A stretch of 64,000 nucleotides of DNA from Spiribacter roseus (GTDB lineage Bacteria; Pseudomonadota; Gammaproteobacteria; Nitrococcales; Nitrococcaceae). The notes beneath the pieces were generated by a model. That model saw only the letters and a program-made list of their open reading frames with translations. It was not told where the DNA came from and made no database searches. Shown piece after piece: positions 49,737 through 57,715 of this stretch (positions are counted from its first letter, which is position 1; every line of letters begins with the position of its first letter). The position numbers and the translations under genes are program-made. Where the stretch lies: assembly GCF_002813635.1 (NCBI RefSeq), contig NZ_CP016382.1, positions 1,833,001-1,897,000 of the forward strand. Reading direction: 5' to 3'.

Positions 49737-50692
49737 GAGCGATCCCCACGCCGGTTATGCGGTTTTTGCAGGGCGTCGGCATAGGCGGGGCGCTCGTCCG
49801 GTGGGGGGTGCTTGAAGCGCCGGTGGAGCCAGAGGTACTGCTCGGGGTGGGCACGAATCCCGCGCTCCAGCACGGCGTTCATCCATTGGGCGTCGGTGCG
49901 GTCGTTGCCGGTGGGGAACCCGTCCATTGCCGGGCCCAGCGAGACGGTGTAGCCATCGCCGGTCGTGTTGACGTGGAAGAACATCGGCACGACCCGGGCG
50001 TTGGTCATGCGGCAAAGGCGCATCAGTCCGGTGGTCGTGGGTGTGCGCACGCCCATGAAGGGGACGAATTCGCTGTTCTGCGTGCCGTAGTCCTGATCGC
50101 CGGCGTACCAGACAGGGATGCCCTTTTTCAGGGTCCGGACAATCTGGCGAAGATCGGTCCGCGGCAGCACGCCCTCCAGGGTGCGTGAGCGGCTGCGGAG
50201 CATCGCCTGATCCATCAGCGGTTTTTTGCGCATCGGCTTGTAGATGACAGCCATGCGAATACGCGGGCCGATCAGCCGTGCCGCGAGTTCAACGCACAGG
50301 AAATGACCCGAGAGCAGGATCACCGGCCTCCCGTCGGACTGCGCGGCCTGCAGATGCGCCAGCCCATCGACCTGGCAGGGGATCTGGTCCACTGCGCGTC
50401 CGCCAAACCAGGCGAGTGCGGTCTCGGCGACCGCACGACCGGTGTAGCGGAGGTTGGCTCGAATGACCTGCTCGCGTTGTGCCTGTCCCCATTCAGGAAA
50501 GCACAGCTCAAGGTTTCGGTTCGCGACGTGGCGGCGCTGGGTCGGCAGTCGATTGAACAGGCCACCGAGGGTTTCGCCTAATTTAAATGCAATGCGCGGC
50601 GGCAGTCTGCCGAGGCTCCAGAACACGGCAAGGGTCAGTCGCTGGCTGATTCGGTTGCGCATCGTGGGCGCAGGCGGGCTGGCATCGGTCAC
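49733..50692 (-). CDS. LpxL/LpxM-family lipid A acyltransferase
   Basis: 319 residues; ATG 50692, with a second possible start ten codons on (MRNRISQRL). The motifs LLSGHFLCVELAARL, MAVIYKPMRKKPLMD, VWYAGDQDYG and FVPFMGV are those of late lipid A acyltransferases in the inner membrane. It is the first gene of the minus-strand LPS operon. A motif copy at 50479 is read as EWGQAQR after LELCFP, in a region where other members also have a short variable loop. Confidence 0.9.
   Translation of the reverse strand: MTDASPPAPTMRNRISQRLTLAVFWSLGRLPPRIAFKLGETLGGLFNRLPTQRRHVANRNLELCFPEWGQAQREQVIRANLRYTGRAVAETALAWFGGRAVDQIPCQVDGLAHLQAAQSDGRPVILLSGHFLCVELAARLIGPRIRMAVIYKPMRKKPLMDQAMLRSRSRTLEGVLPRTDLRQIVRTLKKGIPVWYAGDQDYGTQNSEFVPFMGVRTPTTTGLMRLCRMTNARVVPMFFHVNTTGDGYTVSLGPAMDGFPTGNDRTDAQWMNAVLERGIRAHPEQYLWLHRRFKHPPPDERPAYADALQKPHNRRGDRS
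50479..50489 (+). repeat. GTGCCTGTCCC motif copy 11 (acyltransferase)
   Basis: Exact copy, minus-strand reading W-GQA-Q near residue 70. Confidence 0.85.
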
Positions 50693-50791
50693 GTCAGGGG
50701 GAGCTCTGATCGGCTGTTGGCGCGTGCTTGAGCGCGGTGGCTGCTAGAATCTGCGTCATGGTTCACACAATCTACCGCCTCGAGGGTTTCG

Positions 50792-52252
50792 ATGCAGCTT
50801 GAATTGCCGGATTTTGAGGCCGCCCGGGTGCTCGTGGTCGGTGATGTAATGCTTGACCGCTACTGGCACGGCCCGACCCGTCGTATCTCGCCTGAGGCGC
50901 CGGTGCCGGTGTTGCGCGTGGATGGCGAGGACATGCGACCGGGCGGCGCGGCCAACGTCGCCATGAATCTTGGTGCACTGGGCGTTCAGGTGCGAATCAT
51001 CGGGCTCATCGGGGATGACGACCACGGTCGGCTTCTCGAGGCCTCGCTGCAGGCCGGCGGCGTCGAGCCGATGCTCAAGCGTGTCGATACTCACCCCACG
51101 ATCTGCAAGCTACGCGTGCTCAGCCAGCGACAACAGCTCATGCGGCTTGATTTCGAGCGGCCATTCACGGCCTCGGAAACCGACGGCCTGACCGATCTGT
51201 TCAGATCCGCGCTCGCGGATACCGATGTCGTCATCGTCTCCGACTATGCCAAGGGCACGCTCTCGCACGTCGAGGCGCTGATCGCTGAAGCGCGGAACGT
51301 GCCTGTCCCAATCCTCGTCGACCCCAAAGGCACGGACTGGCAGCGCTACGCCGGCGCCACACTGCTCACCCCCAACCTTGGCGAATTCCGGCAGTACCAG
51401 GACAGGCACGGTGCCGGTCGGCCGGCTCGGGGGGATGAGGTTTGGGACAGGCACTTTCTTGAGACGGTCGTCTCGCCGGTGCTGGATGATCTGTCAATCG
51501 CGGGAATGCTGGTGACGCGCGGCGAGGCCGGGATGAGCCTGCTGCGCTCCGACGCGCAGCCATTCCACCTGCCGGCTCATGCCCAGGAGGTTTTTGATGT
51601 GACCGGCGCGGGCGATACGGTGATCGCCTTGCTGTCGGCGTCGCTGGCCGCGGGGTCCGATTTTCATCAGGCGACCGCGATCGCCAACTTTGCGGCCTCG
51701 CTGGTCGTGGCCAAGGTGGGTACGGCGTCAGTGACCGTGCCGGAGCTGGAGGCTGCGATCGGGCAGTCACCGCGGGATCATCCAGTCACCGACCCGCAGA
51801 CGCTGCTGAAAATCCTCGAGCCGCTGCGCGAGCGCGGTGAGCGCATTGTCATGACCAACGGCTGCTTCGATCTTCTACACGCGGGGCACGTCCATTATCT
51901 GGGACAGGCGCGGGCGCGGGGCGACCGCCTGATCGTCGCCGTCAATGACGACGAATCCGTGAGACGTCTCAAAGGGGCGGGCCGTCCGGTAATGCCTCTG
52001 GCGCAGCGCATGGCGGTCCTCTCGGCGTTGGCGGCGGTTGACTGGGTCATCCCGTTTGCGGATGACACCCCCGCGAAGCTGATCGAAACGCTGCTGCCCG
52101 ATGTGCTGGTCAAGGGTGGTGATTATCGACCGGAGGCGATTGCCGGCTACGACGCCGTCACTGCGGCAGGTGGCGAGGTGGAAGTGCTTGATTTTGTGGA
52201 CGGCGAATCCACCAGCTCAATCATTGAGCGCATTCAGGGGGCTGACTCGTAG
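50792..52252 (+). CDS. hldE: bifunctional heptose 7-phosphate kinase / heptose 1-phosphate adenylyltransferase
   Basis: 486 residues, normal length plus a short insert. N-terminal ribokinase-like domain (VVGDVMLDRYWHGPTRRISPEAPVPV, GGAANVAMN, DVTGAGDTVIALL); C-terminal cytidylyltransferase-type domain (TNGCFDLLHAGHVHYL). It makes ADP-D-glycero-heptose before the HldD epimerase. Motif copies at 51299 (NVPVPI) and 51444 (VWDRHF), with a one-mismatch copy at 51399 (QDRHG), lie in kinase-domain loops; the last two bracket an extra loop. A one-mismatch copy also lies at 51901 in YLGQAR. Confidence 0.95.
   Translation: MQLELPDFEAARVLVVGDVMLDRYWHGPTRRISPEAPVPVLRVDGEDMRPGGAANVAMNLGALGVQVRIIGLIGDDDHGRLLEASLQAGGVEPMLKRVDTHPTICKLRVLSQRQQLMRLDFERPFTASETDGLTDLFRSALADTDVVIVSDYAKGTLSHVEALIAEARNVPVPILVDPKGTDWQRYAGATLLTPNLGEFRQYQDRHGAGRPARGDEVWDRHFLETVVSPVLDDLSIAGMLVTRGEAGMSLLRSDAQPFHLPAHAQEVFDVTGAGDTVIALLSASLAAGSDFHQATAIANFAASLVVAKVGTASVTVPELEAAIGQSPRDHPVTDPQTLLKILEPLRERGERIVMTNGCFDLLHAGHVHYLGQARARGDRLIVAVNDDESVRRLKGAGRPVMPLAQRMAVLSALAAVDWVIPFADDTPAKLIETLLPDVLVKGGDYRPEAIAGYDAVTAAGGEVEVLDFVDGESTSSIIERIQGADS
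51299..51309 (+). repeat. GTGCCTGTCCC motif copy 12 (hldE)
   Basis: Exact copy, sense, read as N-VPVP-I immediately before LVDPKGTDW. Confidence 0.88.
51399..51409 (-). repeat. one-mismatch copy of the motif (hldE)
   Basis: AGGACAGGCAC on the plus strand (10 of 11 bases), read as Q-DRH-G after GEFRQY. It lies 45 bases from copy 13 in the same orientation and frame. Confidence 0.7.
51444..51454 (-). repeat. GTGCCTGTCCC motif copy 13 (hldE)
   Basis: Exact copy with the extended AAAC on the minus strand, read in the gene as VW-DRH-F. Confidence 0.9.
51901..51911 (-). repeat. one-mismatch motif-like word (hldE)
   Basis: GGGACAGGCGC, 10 of 11 bases, read as L-GQA-R in the adenylyltransferase domain. 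It could be chance, as the domain normally has a similar YLxxAR sequence here. Confidence 0.4.
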
Positions 52253-52944
52253 GCCTCGAGCAATCGCGGCCAGCCCCGCTCAAACGCTTCCGTCAGCCCG
52301 GGCTCTTGGTCGAGCGAGCGTTTCAATCGCGCCAGGCTCCGGGTTTTCAGGCGAGCGTTGGCATGCAGGTGCCCTCGGTCCCAATCGATCAACCAGACCT
52401 CATGGCTCTCATCGATCAGTATGTTGCGAACATTCAGATCCGGGTGATGCGCATTCGCATCATGAAAGCCGCGCACCACCCGCCCGATCTTCGCCCAAAT
52501 CGCCGTCGAAGCGTCGTCAGCCACCCGATCGGCCATCGACCGAGCGCCTGGGATCCGTTCGGTAAGGATGTCCGCCGTGTAGGTCATCGTCTGTCGCTGA
52601 ACGCGTCCTAAGAACGGGACAGGCACAAAAAAATTCAGTGCTCGCAACCGCGCCATCACCGCCAGCTCCCGCCACGGACGGCTCCGCGAGAGTCCCGTCC
52701 AGATAAATCGGTCGTCGCTCAAGTGACGGGGCAGGCCGCCACGGCGGTAGTGACGGAGAACCAGGTGCTTACCGTGGGCACGCAGGAAGTAGGCCTGGGC
52801 GCGACCGGTGGCCTGACCGTCGAGCAAGCCCTGGGCCCGCAGCGCGTCAACATCGAACAGTTGAGGGGAATGGCTGGCGGGCGAGGCCGGATCTGGGCTG
52901 ATAAAGTACTCATCATCCTTTTGTCGGACGCTTATATGCCCCAT
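52234..52944 (-). CDS. kdkA: 3-deoxy-D-manno-octulosonic acid (Kdo) kinase
   Basis: 236 residues. A small eukaryotic-kinase-like fold with LVLRHYRRGGLPRHLSDDRFIW, the catalytic loop HHPDLNVRNILI and the metal-binding LIDWDRGH, as in KdkA. It phosphorylates the single Kdo of the inner core in bacteria whose WaaA adds one Kdo. A motif copy at 52616 gives FVPVPFLG in a loop. It is convergent with hldE (19-base overlap of 3' ends). Its ATG overlaps the start region of the divergent GT9 gene by nine bases. Confidence 0.93.
   Translation of the reverse strand: MGHISVRQKDDEYFISPDPASPASHSPQLFDVDALRAQGLLDGQATGRAQAYFLRAHGKHLVLRHYRRGGLPRHLSDDRFIWTGLSRSRPWRELAVMARLRALNFFVPVPFLGRVQRQTMTYTADILTERIPGARSMADRVADDASTAIWAKIGRVVRGFHDANAHHPDLNVRNILIDESHEVWLIDWDRGHLHANARLKTRSLARLKRSLDQEPGLTEAFERGWPRLLEAYESAP
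52616..52626 (-). repeat. GTGCCTGTCCC motif copy 14 (kdkA)
   Basis: Exact copy, sense to kdkA, read as F-VPVP-F; on the minus strand a run of T lies directly before it. Confidence 0.88.
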
Positions 52945-54039
52945 TACCGTCCAAACCCGGCTGAACCGCTGCCAGAACGGTTGTGTCTGTTTCGTCTCTC
53001 AGCGATTGGCGATTGCTGCAATATCGTTCCTGTTGTCCGCACGCTCCAGACCCAGCTGCCGGATACGCAGCTCACCTGGGTGATGGGCAAAGTGGAAGCC
53101 AGTCTACTGGGTGATCTGGATGGCGTGGAAGTCATTGCGCACGACAAAAACAACGGGACAGGCACATTGCGGCGCCAGCTTGGCGCCCGCAGATTCGATG
53201 CCTTGTTGCTGATGCAGGTCGCGTTGCGGGCGGGCCGGGCTTCGAGAGCTGTCCGTGCGCCGCTACGCGTGGGGTTTGATCGCGCTCGGGCGCGGGACGG
53301 TCATGGCCTTTTCATCAATCGTCGGATTCCCGCATCACCGCCCGGTCATGTCACTGAGGGGTTTTTCGGTTTCTGTGAAGCACTCGGGGTCCGAGATCGG
53401 ACGCTGAAATGGGACATTCCGATCCCGCAGGGGGCGAAGGACGAGGTTAATCGGTTGGTCGCAGGGACGCCGCTGCTGGTGATCAGCCCCTGTAGCAGTG
53501 AGCGCTTTCGCAACTTCCGCAACTGGCCGGCCGAGCATTACGCCGAGGTTGCTCGGCATGCCGCCCTACACCATGGCCTGCAGGTCGTTCTCACCGGCGG
53601 GCACAGCGAGCTCGAGCACGCCTATGCAGAGCGTATCGAGCGGGCGCTGGCGGGCAGCAACAACGTGCCTGTCCCAAACCTCGTGAACCTGGTCGGTCGC
53701 ACCAACCTGAAAACCCTGTTCGCCCTCATCCAGCGCGCAACGGTGGTGATTGCTCCCGACTCGGGGCCGGTGCATATGGCGGTGGCGGCGGGGACGCCGG
53801 CTATCGGGCTCTACGCGACGTCCAACCCGGATCGCACCGGACCAGTGCTGGGCCGAAAGTGGGTGGTCAACGCCTATCCGGCCGCTGTTCAGCGCTTTCT
53901 CAAGCGATCGGTTGAAACAGTCCGCTGGGGCCGGCGTGTGCGCGATCCCGATGCCATGTCGCTGATCACCCCGGCGATGGTGGTCGAGCGTCTGGATCAA
54001 TTAATGGCGACGCCCGCCGATGAGCGGTTGCGCGAATGA
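52936..54039 (+). CDS. GT9-family LPS heptosyltransferase
   Basis: 367 residues from ATG 52936; an open frame extends upstream but only through the antisense of kdkA. The start ERLCLFRLSAIGDCCNIVPVVRTL, the middle LVISPCSSERFRNFRNWPAEHY and the C-terminal VIAPDSGPVHMAVAAGTPAIGLY fit heptosyltransferase I or a related core heptosyltransferase. Motif copies at 53155 (NGTGTL) and 53665 (NVPVPN) sit in loops. Its stop overlaps the waaA start (ATGA), so the two are coupled. The exact acceptor is not known. Confidence 0.88.
   Translation: MPHYRPNPAEPLPERLCLFRLSAIGDCCNIVPVVRTLQTQLPDTQLTWVMGKVEASLLGDLDGVEVIAHDKNNGTGTLRRQLGARRFDALLLMQVALRAGRASRAVRAPLRVGFDRARARDGHGLFINRRIPASPPGHVTEGFFGFCEALGVRDRTLKWDIPIPQGAKDEVNRLVAGTPLLVISPCSSERFRNFRNWPAEHYAEVARHAALHHGLQVVLTGGHSELEHAYAERIERALAGSNNVPVPNLVNLVGRTNLKTLFALIQRATVVIAPDSGPVHMAVAAGTPAIGLYATSNPDRTGPVLGRKWVVNAYPAAVQRFLKRSVETVRWGRRVRDPDAMSLITPAMVVERLDQLMATPADERLRE
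53155..53165 (-). repeat. GTGCCTGTCCC motif copy 15 (GT9 gene)
   Basis: Exact copy, antisense to the gene, read as N-GTGT-L. Confidence 0.88.
53665..53675 (+). repeat. GTGCCTGTCCC motif copy 16 (GT9 gene)
   Basis: Exact copy followed by AAAC, sense, read as N-VPVP-N just before LVNLVGRTNLK. Confidence 0.9.
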
Positions 54040-55391
54040 ACCTAGCTGCCTATCGCCTGATATCCCGAGCGCTTTCGCCGGCTTATCGCGTCTATCTGTG
54101 GCGTCTGGGGCGGAAAAATATCGCTTTTAAAAACGGTCGGGAGCAGCGCTGGGGCCGCTTTGGCAGTCACCCGCCAAAGGCCGGAGTCATCTGGGTGCAT
54201 GCCGCTTCGGTGGGGGAAGTGCGGGCGGCGCACAGCCTGATTGATCGGTTGGTGTTCGACGGGCGCTCTCTCTATATCACCACCAATACGCCAACGGGGT
54301 TGGAAACCCTGGCGCGGCGCTATCGGGGGACCGTCGAGTACGGGTATGCCCCGGTGGATGTCCCCGGGGCTGTCGAGCGATTTGTGGACGCGCTTTCACC
54401 GGCGGCTGCCGTGTTTATCGAACTTGAGATCTGGCCGAATCGTCTCGATACACTTGCCCGGCGGAGCGTCTCCGTGGCGCTGATCAATGCCCGCCTGAGC
54501 GCCGCAAGTCTCAAGCGATATCAGCGACTGGGTGCCCTGATCAAGCAGTCGCTCCGGGGGCTCACCTGCCTGTGCGCACAGACCGAGGAGGACGCCCAGC
54601 GGTTCAGTGAATTACTAGGGAGTGATGGGCCGGATAACGTGCGGCCGGATAACGTGCCTGTCCCAAAGCGGCATATCCACATCACCGGCAATCTCAAGTT
54701 CGATCAGCCAGTCGATGCCCGTCAGGCGGAGGCCGGCATTCGGCTCAGGGCCTTTATAGGTGAGGAGCGCCCGGTCTGGGTGGCCGCCAGTATCCGGCAG
54801 GGAGAGTCCGAGCTAATCCGACAAGCCCATCAGATGGTGCTTGAAGCCTTTCCTGATGCGCTTTTGATCGCCGTGCCCCGCCATCCCGAGCGCTTCCAGT
54901 GGCCGGCTGATGGTGCAGACGGGTCCGGAGAAGTTTGGGACAGGCACGTTCTCAACGCATCAGATCTCAACGATTCCATCGCTCTGGACCGCTCCACGAG
55001 GGTCTTGCTCGGCGACACCATGGGTGAGATGACCCGATATCTATCCGCGGGGGATCTGGCATTTGTTGGGGGAAGTCTGGTGCCCGTCGGGGGACACAAC
55101 CCGCTTGAACCCGCCGCGCTCGGTAAGCCGATCCTGATGGGGCCTTTCGTGACCAACTGCCAGCAGATCGATGCGCTGCTAGGCCGTTGCGCGGGGCGGA
55201 TCAGAGTCGAGACCGCCGCCGACCTGGCCCAGTCGGTGACGATGCTGCTTCGGGACAGGCACTTTCTCGAGCAAACCGGCCGCAATGCCCAGACGCTCAT
55301 CGAAGCCCACCGCGGGGCCAGTGAGCGGACGTTGGATATCCTCGAGCGGTGCGTTCTGCCGCCGCTCAGGACTCCCCGAGCAGATCATTGA
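54036..55391 (+). CDS. waaA: Kdo transferase
   Basis: 451 residues, about 25 longer than usual. The GT30 features are present: GVIWVHAASVGEVRAA, IELEIWPNRL, ITGNLKFDQPVD, and LAFVGGSLVPVGGHNPLEPAALGKPILMGP. It transfers Kdo from CMP-Kdo to lipid A on the inner membrane; with kdkA nearby, a single Kdo addition is likely. Three exact motif copies lie at 54654 (NVPVPK), 54937 (VWDRHV) and 55252 (LRDRHF), each in a variable loop. The first is joined to a tandem 15-base duplication. Its 3' end overlaps the convergent tolC gene by 26 bases. Confidence 0.95.
   Translation: MNLAAYRLISRALSPAYRVYLWRLGRKNIAFKNGREQRWGRFGSHPPKAGVIWVHAASVGEVRAAHSLIDRLVFDGRSLYITTNTPTGLETLARRYRGTVEYGYAPVDVPGAVERFVDALSPAAAVFIELEIWPNRLDTLARRSVSVALINARLSAASLKRYQRLGALIKQSLRGLTCLCAQTEEDAQRFSELLGSDGPDNVRPDNVPVPKRHIHITGNLKFDQPVDARQAEAGIRLRAFIGEERPVWVAASIRQGESELIRQAHQMVLEAFPDALLIAVPRHPERFQWPADGADGSGEVWDRHVLNASDLNDSIALDRSTRVLLGDTMGEMTRYLSAGDLAFVGGSLVPVGGHNPLEPAALGKPILMGPFVTNCQQIDALLGRCAGRIRVETAADLAQSVTMLLRDRHFLEQTGRNAQTLIEAHRGASERTLDILERCVLPPLRTPRADH
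54628..54657 (+). repeat. tandem 15-base duplication next to a motif copy in waaA
   Basis: Two exact adjacent copies of GGCCGGATAACGTGC (54628-54642 and 54643-54657). The last four bases of the second are the first four of motif copy 17. It stays in frame and repeats the peptide PDNV. Confidence 0.92.
54654..54664 (+). repeat. GTGCCTGTCCC motif copy 17 (waaA)
   Basis: Exact copy followed by AAAG, sense, read as N-VPVP-K before HIHITGNLKFD. Confidence 0.92.
54937..54947 (-). repeat. GTGCCTGTCCC motif copy 18 (waaA)
   Basis: Exact copy with the AAAC extension on the minus strand, read in waaA as W-DRH-V. Confidence 0.9.
55252..55262 (-). repeat. GTGCCTGTCCC motif copy 19 (waaA)
   Basis: Exact copy, read as R-DRH-F; followed by TTTCTCGAG on the plus strand, close to the bases after copy 1. 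Confidence 0.88.
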
Positions 55392-56685
55392 CCCGCTCGA
55401 GATCAGCTTCGGTCAACGTCCCGGCGGCCTGCCGTAAACGCAGGGTGTTCACCAGATACGCGTTGCGCGCCTGCTCGTAATCGCGCTCGGCGTTGAACAG
55501 CTCGCGCTGCGCGTTGAGTACATCGACAATGGTCCGAGTACCAACCTCAAAACCCGCTTCCGTGGCCTCCAGCGCAGACCGAGTCGAAACACGGGCCTGA
55601 TCAAGTGCCCGCACCCGCTCCAGCGCTGTTTGAACGCCCCGGTATGCATCAGCCGCGTTGCGGCCGACTGTCCGGCGCGTTTCCTCCAGCGCCTCGCGCG
55701 CTTCGGTATACCGGAACTGCGCTTCACGGACATTGGAGGATACTTCGCCGCCCTGATAGAGCGGGAAGTTGAGCTCAACACCCGCACTCAGCTGGTTGGT
55801 TTCACGCTCGATACCATCGTTGTTGTAGTTGCGCGAGCGGTTGTATCCGGCCACCAGATCGGCGGTCGGCAGGCGCCCGCCGCGCTGGACATCAACCCCT
55901 TCCATGGCGGCCTCTGCGGCAAACCGGGCAGCCGCCAGCTGGCGGTTTTCCTCTTCGGCCTGCTCACGCCAAGTGGCCGGATCCTCGGGTTCGGGAGCGG
56001 TAAGCGAGACTTCAGCCCGCACGGCATCGAGCTGTTCCGGGGCGCGGTCGGTGAGTTCGCGCAGCTCCTCTCGCCGGCTCTCGAGATCGTCTTCGGCCTG
56101 CAGCCGCTCCGCCTGGGCCAGATCGGCTCTCGCTCGGGCTTCTTCGACATCAGTGCGGGCGATCACTCCCACCTCGAAGCGCTGCTCGGCCTGATCGAGC
56201 TGACGTCGGATCGCGTCGAGGTTCGCTTCCGCCGCGTCCAGCGCCTCGCGGGCGTCGAGCACTGCGAAGTAGCGCTCAGCCACGCGCAGGATAAGTTCCT
56301 GCCGGGCAAAATCGAACTCGGCCCGCGCCTGACTGACCTGAGCGTCCGCTCGATCGACAGCCTGGCTCTGTGAGTAGCGATACAGCGGCTGGGTCAGCGA
56401 TACCCCGTAGGTAAGCTGTTGGAACTGATCGTCGGTCTTCCGATTATCGATCGCATCGTAGGTCGAGCTCAGCGCGACGTCCGGTTTCAGTCCGGCCTGT
56501 GCCTGTGGCAGCAGCTCCTCTCTGGCGTTGCGATCTGCGATTGCCTGCTGAAACTGCGGGTCGCTGGTGCGCGCCTGCTCGTAGATGCTCGTCAGGCTCT
56601 CGGCGTTCGCCAGGTTCGGGACAGCCACAAAAATGGCCGCCGCAAAAAGGACCGTCCGCGCCGGCGTCTGTCTGGGGTCACGCAT
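55366..56685 (-). CDS. tolC: TolC-family outer membrane channel protein
   Basis: 439 residues from ATG 56685, which begins a signal peptide (ARTVLFAAAIFVAVPNLANAES). Two repeated outer-membrane-efflux domains follow, with long helices (AERYFAVLDAREALDAAEANLDAI) and strands such as FPLYQGGEV. It forms the trimeric exit duct of efflux pumps or type I secretion. No inner-membrane pump gene is adjacent. Order pcm-rhodanese-tolC, next to waaA, is that of Pseudomonas-like genomes. A one-mismatch motif lies in the signal-peptide code. Confidence 0.93.
   Translation of the reverse strand: MRDPRQTPARTVLFAAAIFVAVPNLANAESLTSIYEQARTSDPQFQQAIADRNAREELLPQAQAGLKPDVALSSTYDAIDNRKTDDQFQQLTYGVSLTQPLYRYSQSQAVDRADAQVSQARAEFDFARQELILRVAERYFAVLDAREALDAAEANLDAIRRQLDQAEQRFEVGVIARTDVEEARARADLAQAERLQAEDDLESRREELRELTDRAPEQLDAVRAEVSLTAPEPEDPATWREQAEEENRQLAAARFAAEAAMEGVDVQRGGRLPTADLVAGYNRSRNYNNDGIERETNQLSAGVELNFPLYQGGEVSSNVREAQFRYTEAREALEETRRTVGRNAADAYRGVQTALERVRALDQARVSTRSALEATEAGFEVGTRTIVDVLNAQRELFNAERDYEQARNAYLVNTLRLRQAAGTLTEADLERVNDLLGES
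56618..56628 (-). repeat. one-mismatch motif copy in the tolC signal peptide
   Basis: GTGGCTGTCCC on the minus strand (10 of 11 bases) followed by GAAC, read as F-VAVP-N. Confidence 0.55.
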
Positions 56686-56704
56686 TGCGTAATAACCTGC
56701 TTGA

Positions 56705-57028
56705 TCAGTATTTCGGTAAATCGGGGTCAACGGAATGGCACCAGGCGTCGATCCCGCCGCTTAGGTTGAAGACTCGTGAGTGCACATTTTGTTCAAGCCA
56801 CTGGGCCACTTGAGCGCTTCTGACGCCATGGTGGCAAATCACGACGATGTCCTGGTCCGCCGGGACTCGCTCAGCAAGGCTTGGGTCAATGCCGCTCATG
56901 GGCTCGAACATACTGCCCTCGAGGTGGTTGATCCGCGTTTCCCAATCCTCGCGGACATCGAGCAGCACGAAACGTGCCTGTTTCGTTGTCAGTTGCTCGT
57001 GCAATTCCCTAGGTGTAATCGTCAGCAA
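56705..57028 (-). CDS. single-domain rhodanese-like protein
   Basis: 107 residues, one rhodanese domain. DVREDWE opens the core and the active-site cysteine C65 lies in ICHHGVRSAQVA, with a six-residue loop of the sulfurtransferase type. It may carry persulfide sulfur or cyanide-detoxifying activity; partners are unknown. It lies between pcm and tolC with short gaps, as in related genomes. Confidence 0.9.
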   Translation of the reverse strand: MLTITPRELHEQLTTKQARFVLLDVREDWETRINHLEGSMFEPMSGIDPSLAERVPADQDIVVICHHGVRSAQVAQWLEQNVHSRVFNLSGGIDAWCHSVDPDLPKY

Positions 57029-57052
57029 AGCATTGATCCGTTGCGGTCCCGG

Positions 57053-57715
57053 TCAGACCGCGAAACTGCGTGTGACGGGGGCTCCGACCAGCGCCGGCGC
57101 ACTTGTGTCAAACAGACTCTCACGTGCCCATTGGTCCTCGCCGACGCGCGTGATCAGAACGGCTTCCATGATGGGGGGCTGTCCCACAATCAGACACAAT
57201 CGCCCGCCCTGGGTCAGGCTGCGATGGAATCCCTGATGGAGTTCCGGCAGTGAGCCGGTAACCGCAATGACATCGTAGCGACGGCCGTCATCCCATCCCA
57301 GCGCTGCATCCCCGGTCTCAAGGCGGTTGTTTTCGATCGCCTGCTTTTTCAGGTTGGAAGCGGCAAGCTCGGTGAATTCCGGGTAGAGATCCACACTCGT
57401 GACATCCGCCGCCATCTCCCCGAGGCAGGCAGTCAAATACCCGGTTCCAGTACCGATCTCCAGAGCCCGCTCGTTCGGCTGCGGATCAAGCGCCTGCAGC
57501 AAGCGGCCGACCACCTTGGGCTCGAGCATCACCTGGTCATGATCGATCGGCACCTGCATGTCGGCATATGCGAGGTTGGCGAACGCACTCGGCGTGAAGC
57601 GGTCGCGCGGCATCCTGTGCATCACTTCGAGCACACGCTCGTTGAGGATTTCCCACGTGCGCAGCTGCTGCTCCACCATGTTGTCTCGCGCCGTTGCGAG
57701 GTTGACGTCGGTCAT
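57053..57715 (-). CDS. protein-L-isoaspartate O-methyltransferase family protein
   Basis: 220 residues. The family's N-terminal MVEQQLRTWEI and RDRFTPSAFANLAYAD, the VMLEPKVVGRLLQAL segment and the SAM-binding ALEIGTGTGYLTACL motif are clear. It resembles the Pcm paralogue found next to rhodanese and tolC in many gammaproteobacteria, not the surE-linked pcm. It may repair isoaspartyl residues, but this paralogue's activity is less certain. Confidence 0.88.
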   Translation of the reverse strand: MTDVNLATARDNMVEQQLRTWEILNERVLEVMHRMPRDRFTPSAFANLAYADMQVPIDHDQVMLEPKVVGRLLQALDPQPNERALEIGTGTGYLTACLGEMAADVTSVDLYPEFTELAASNLKKQAIENNRLETGDAALGWDDGRRYDVIAVTGSLPELHQGFHRSLTQGGRLCLIVGQPPIMEAVLITRVGEDQWARESLFDTSAPALVGAPVTRSFAV

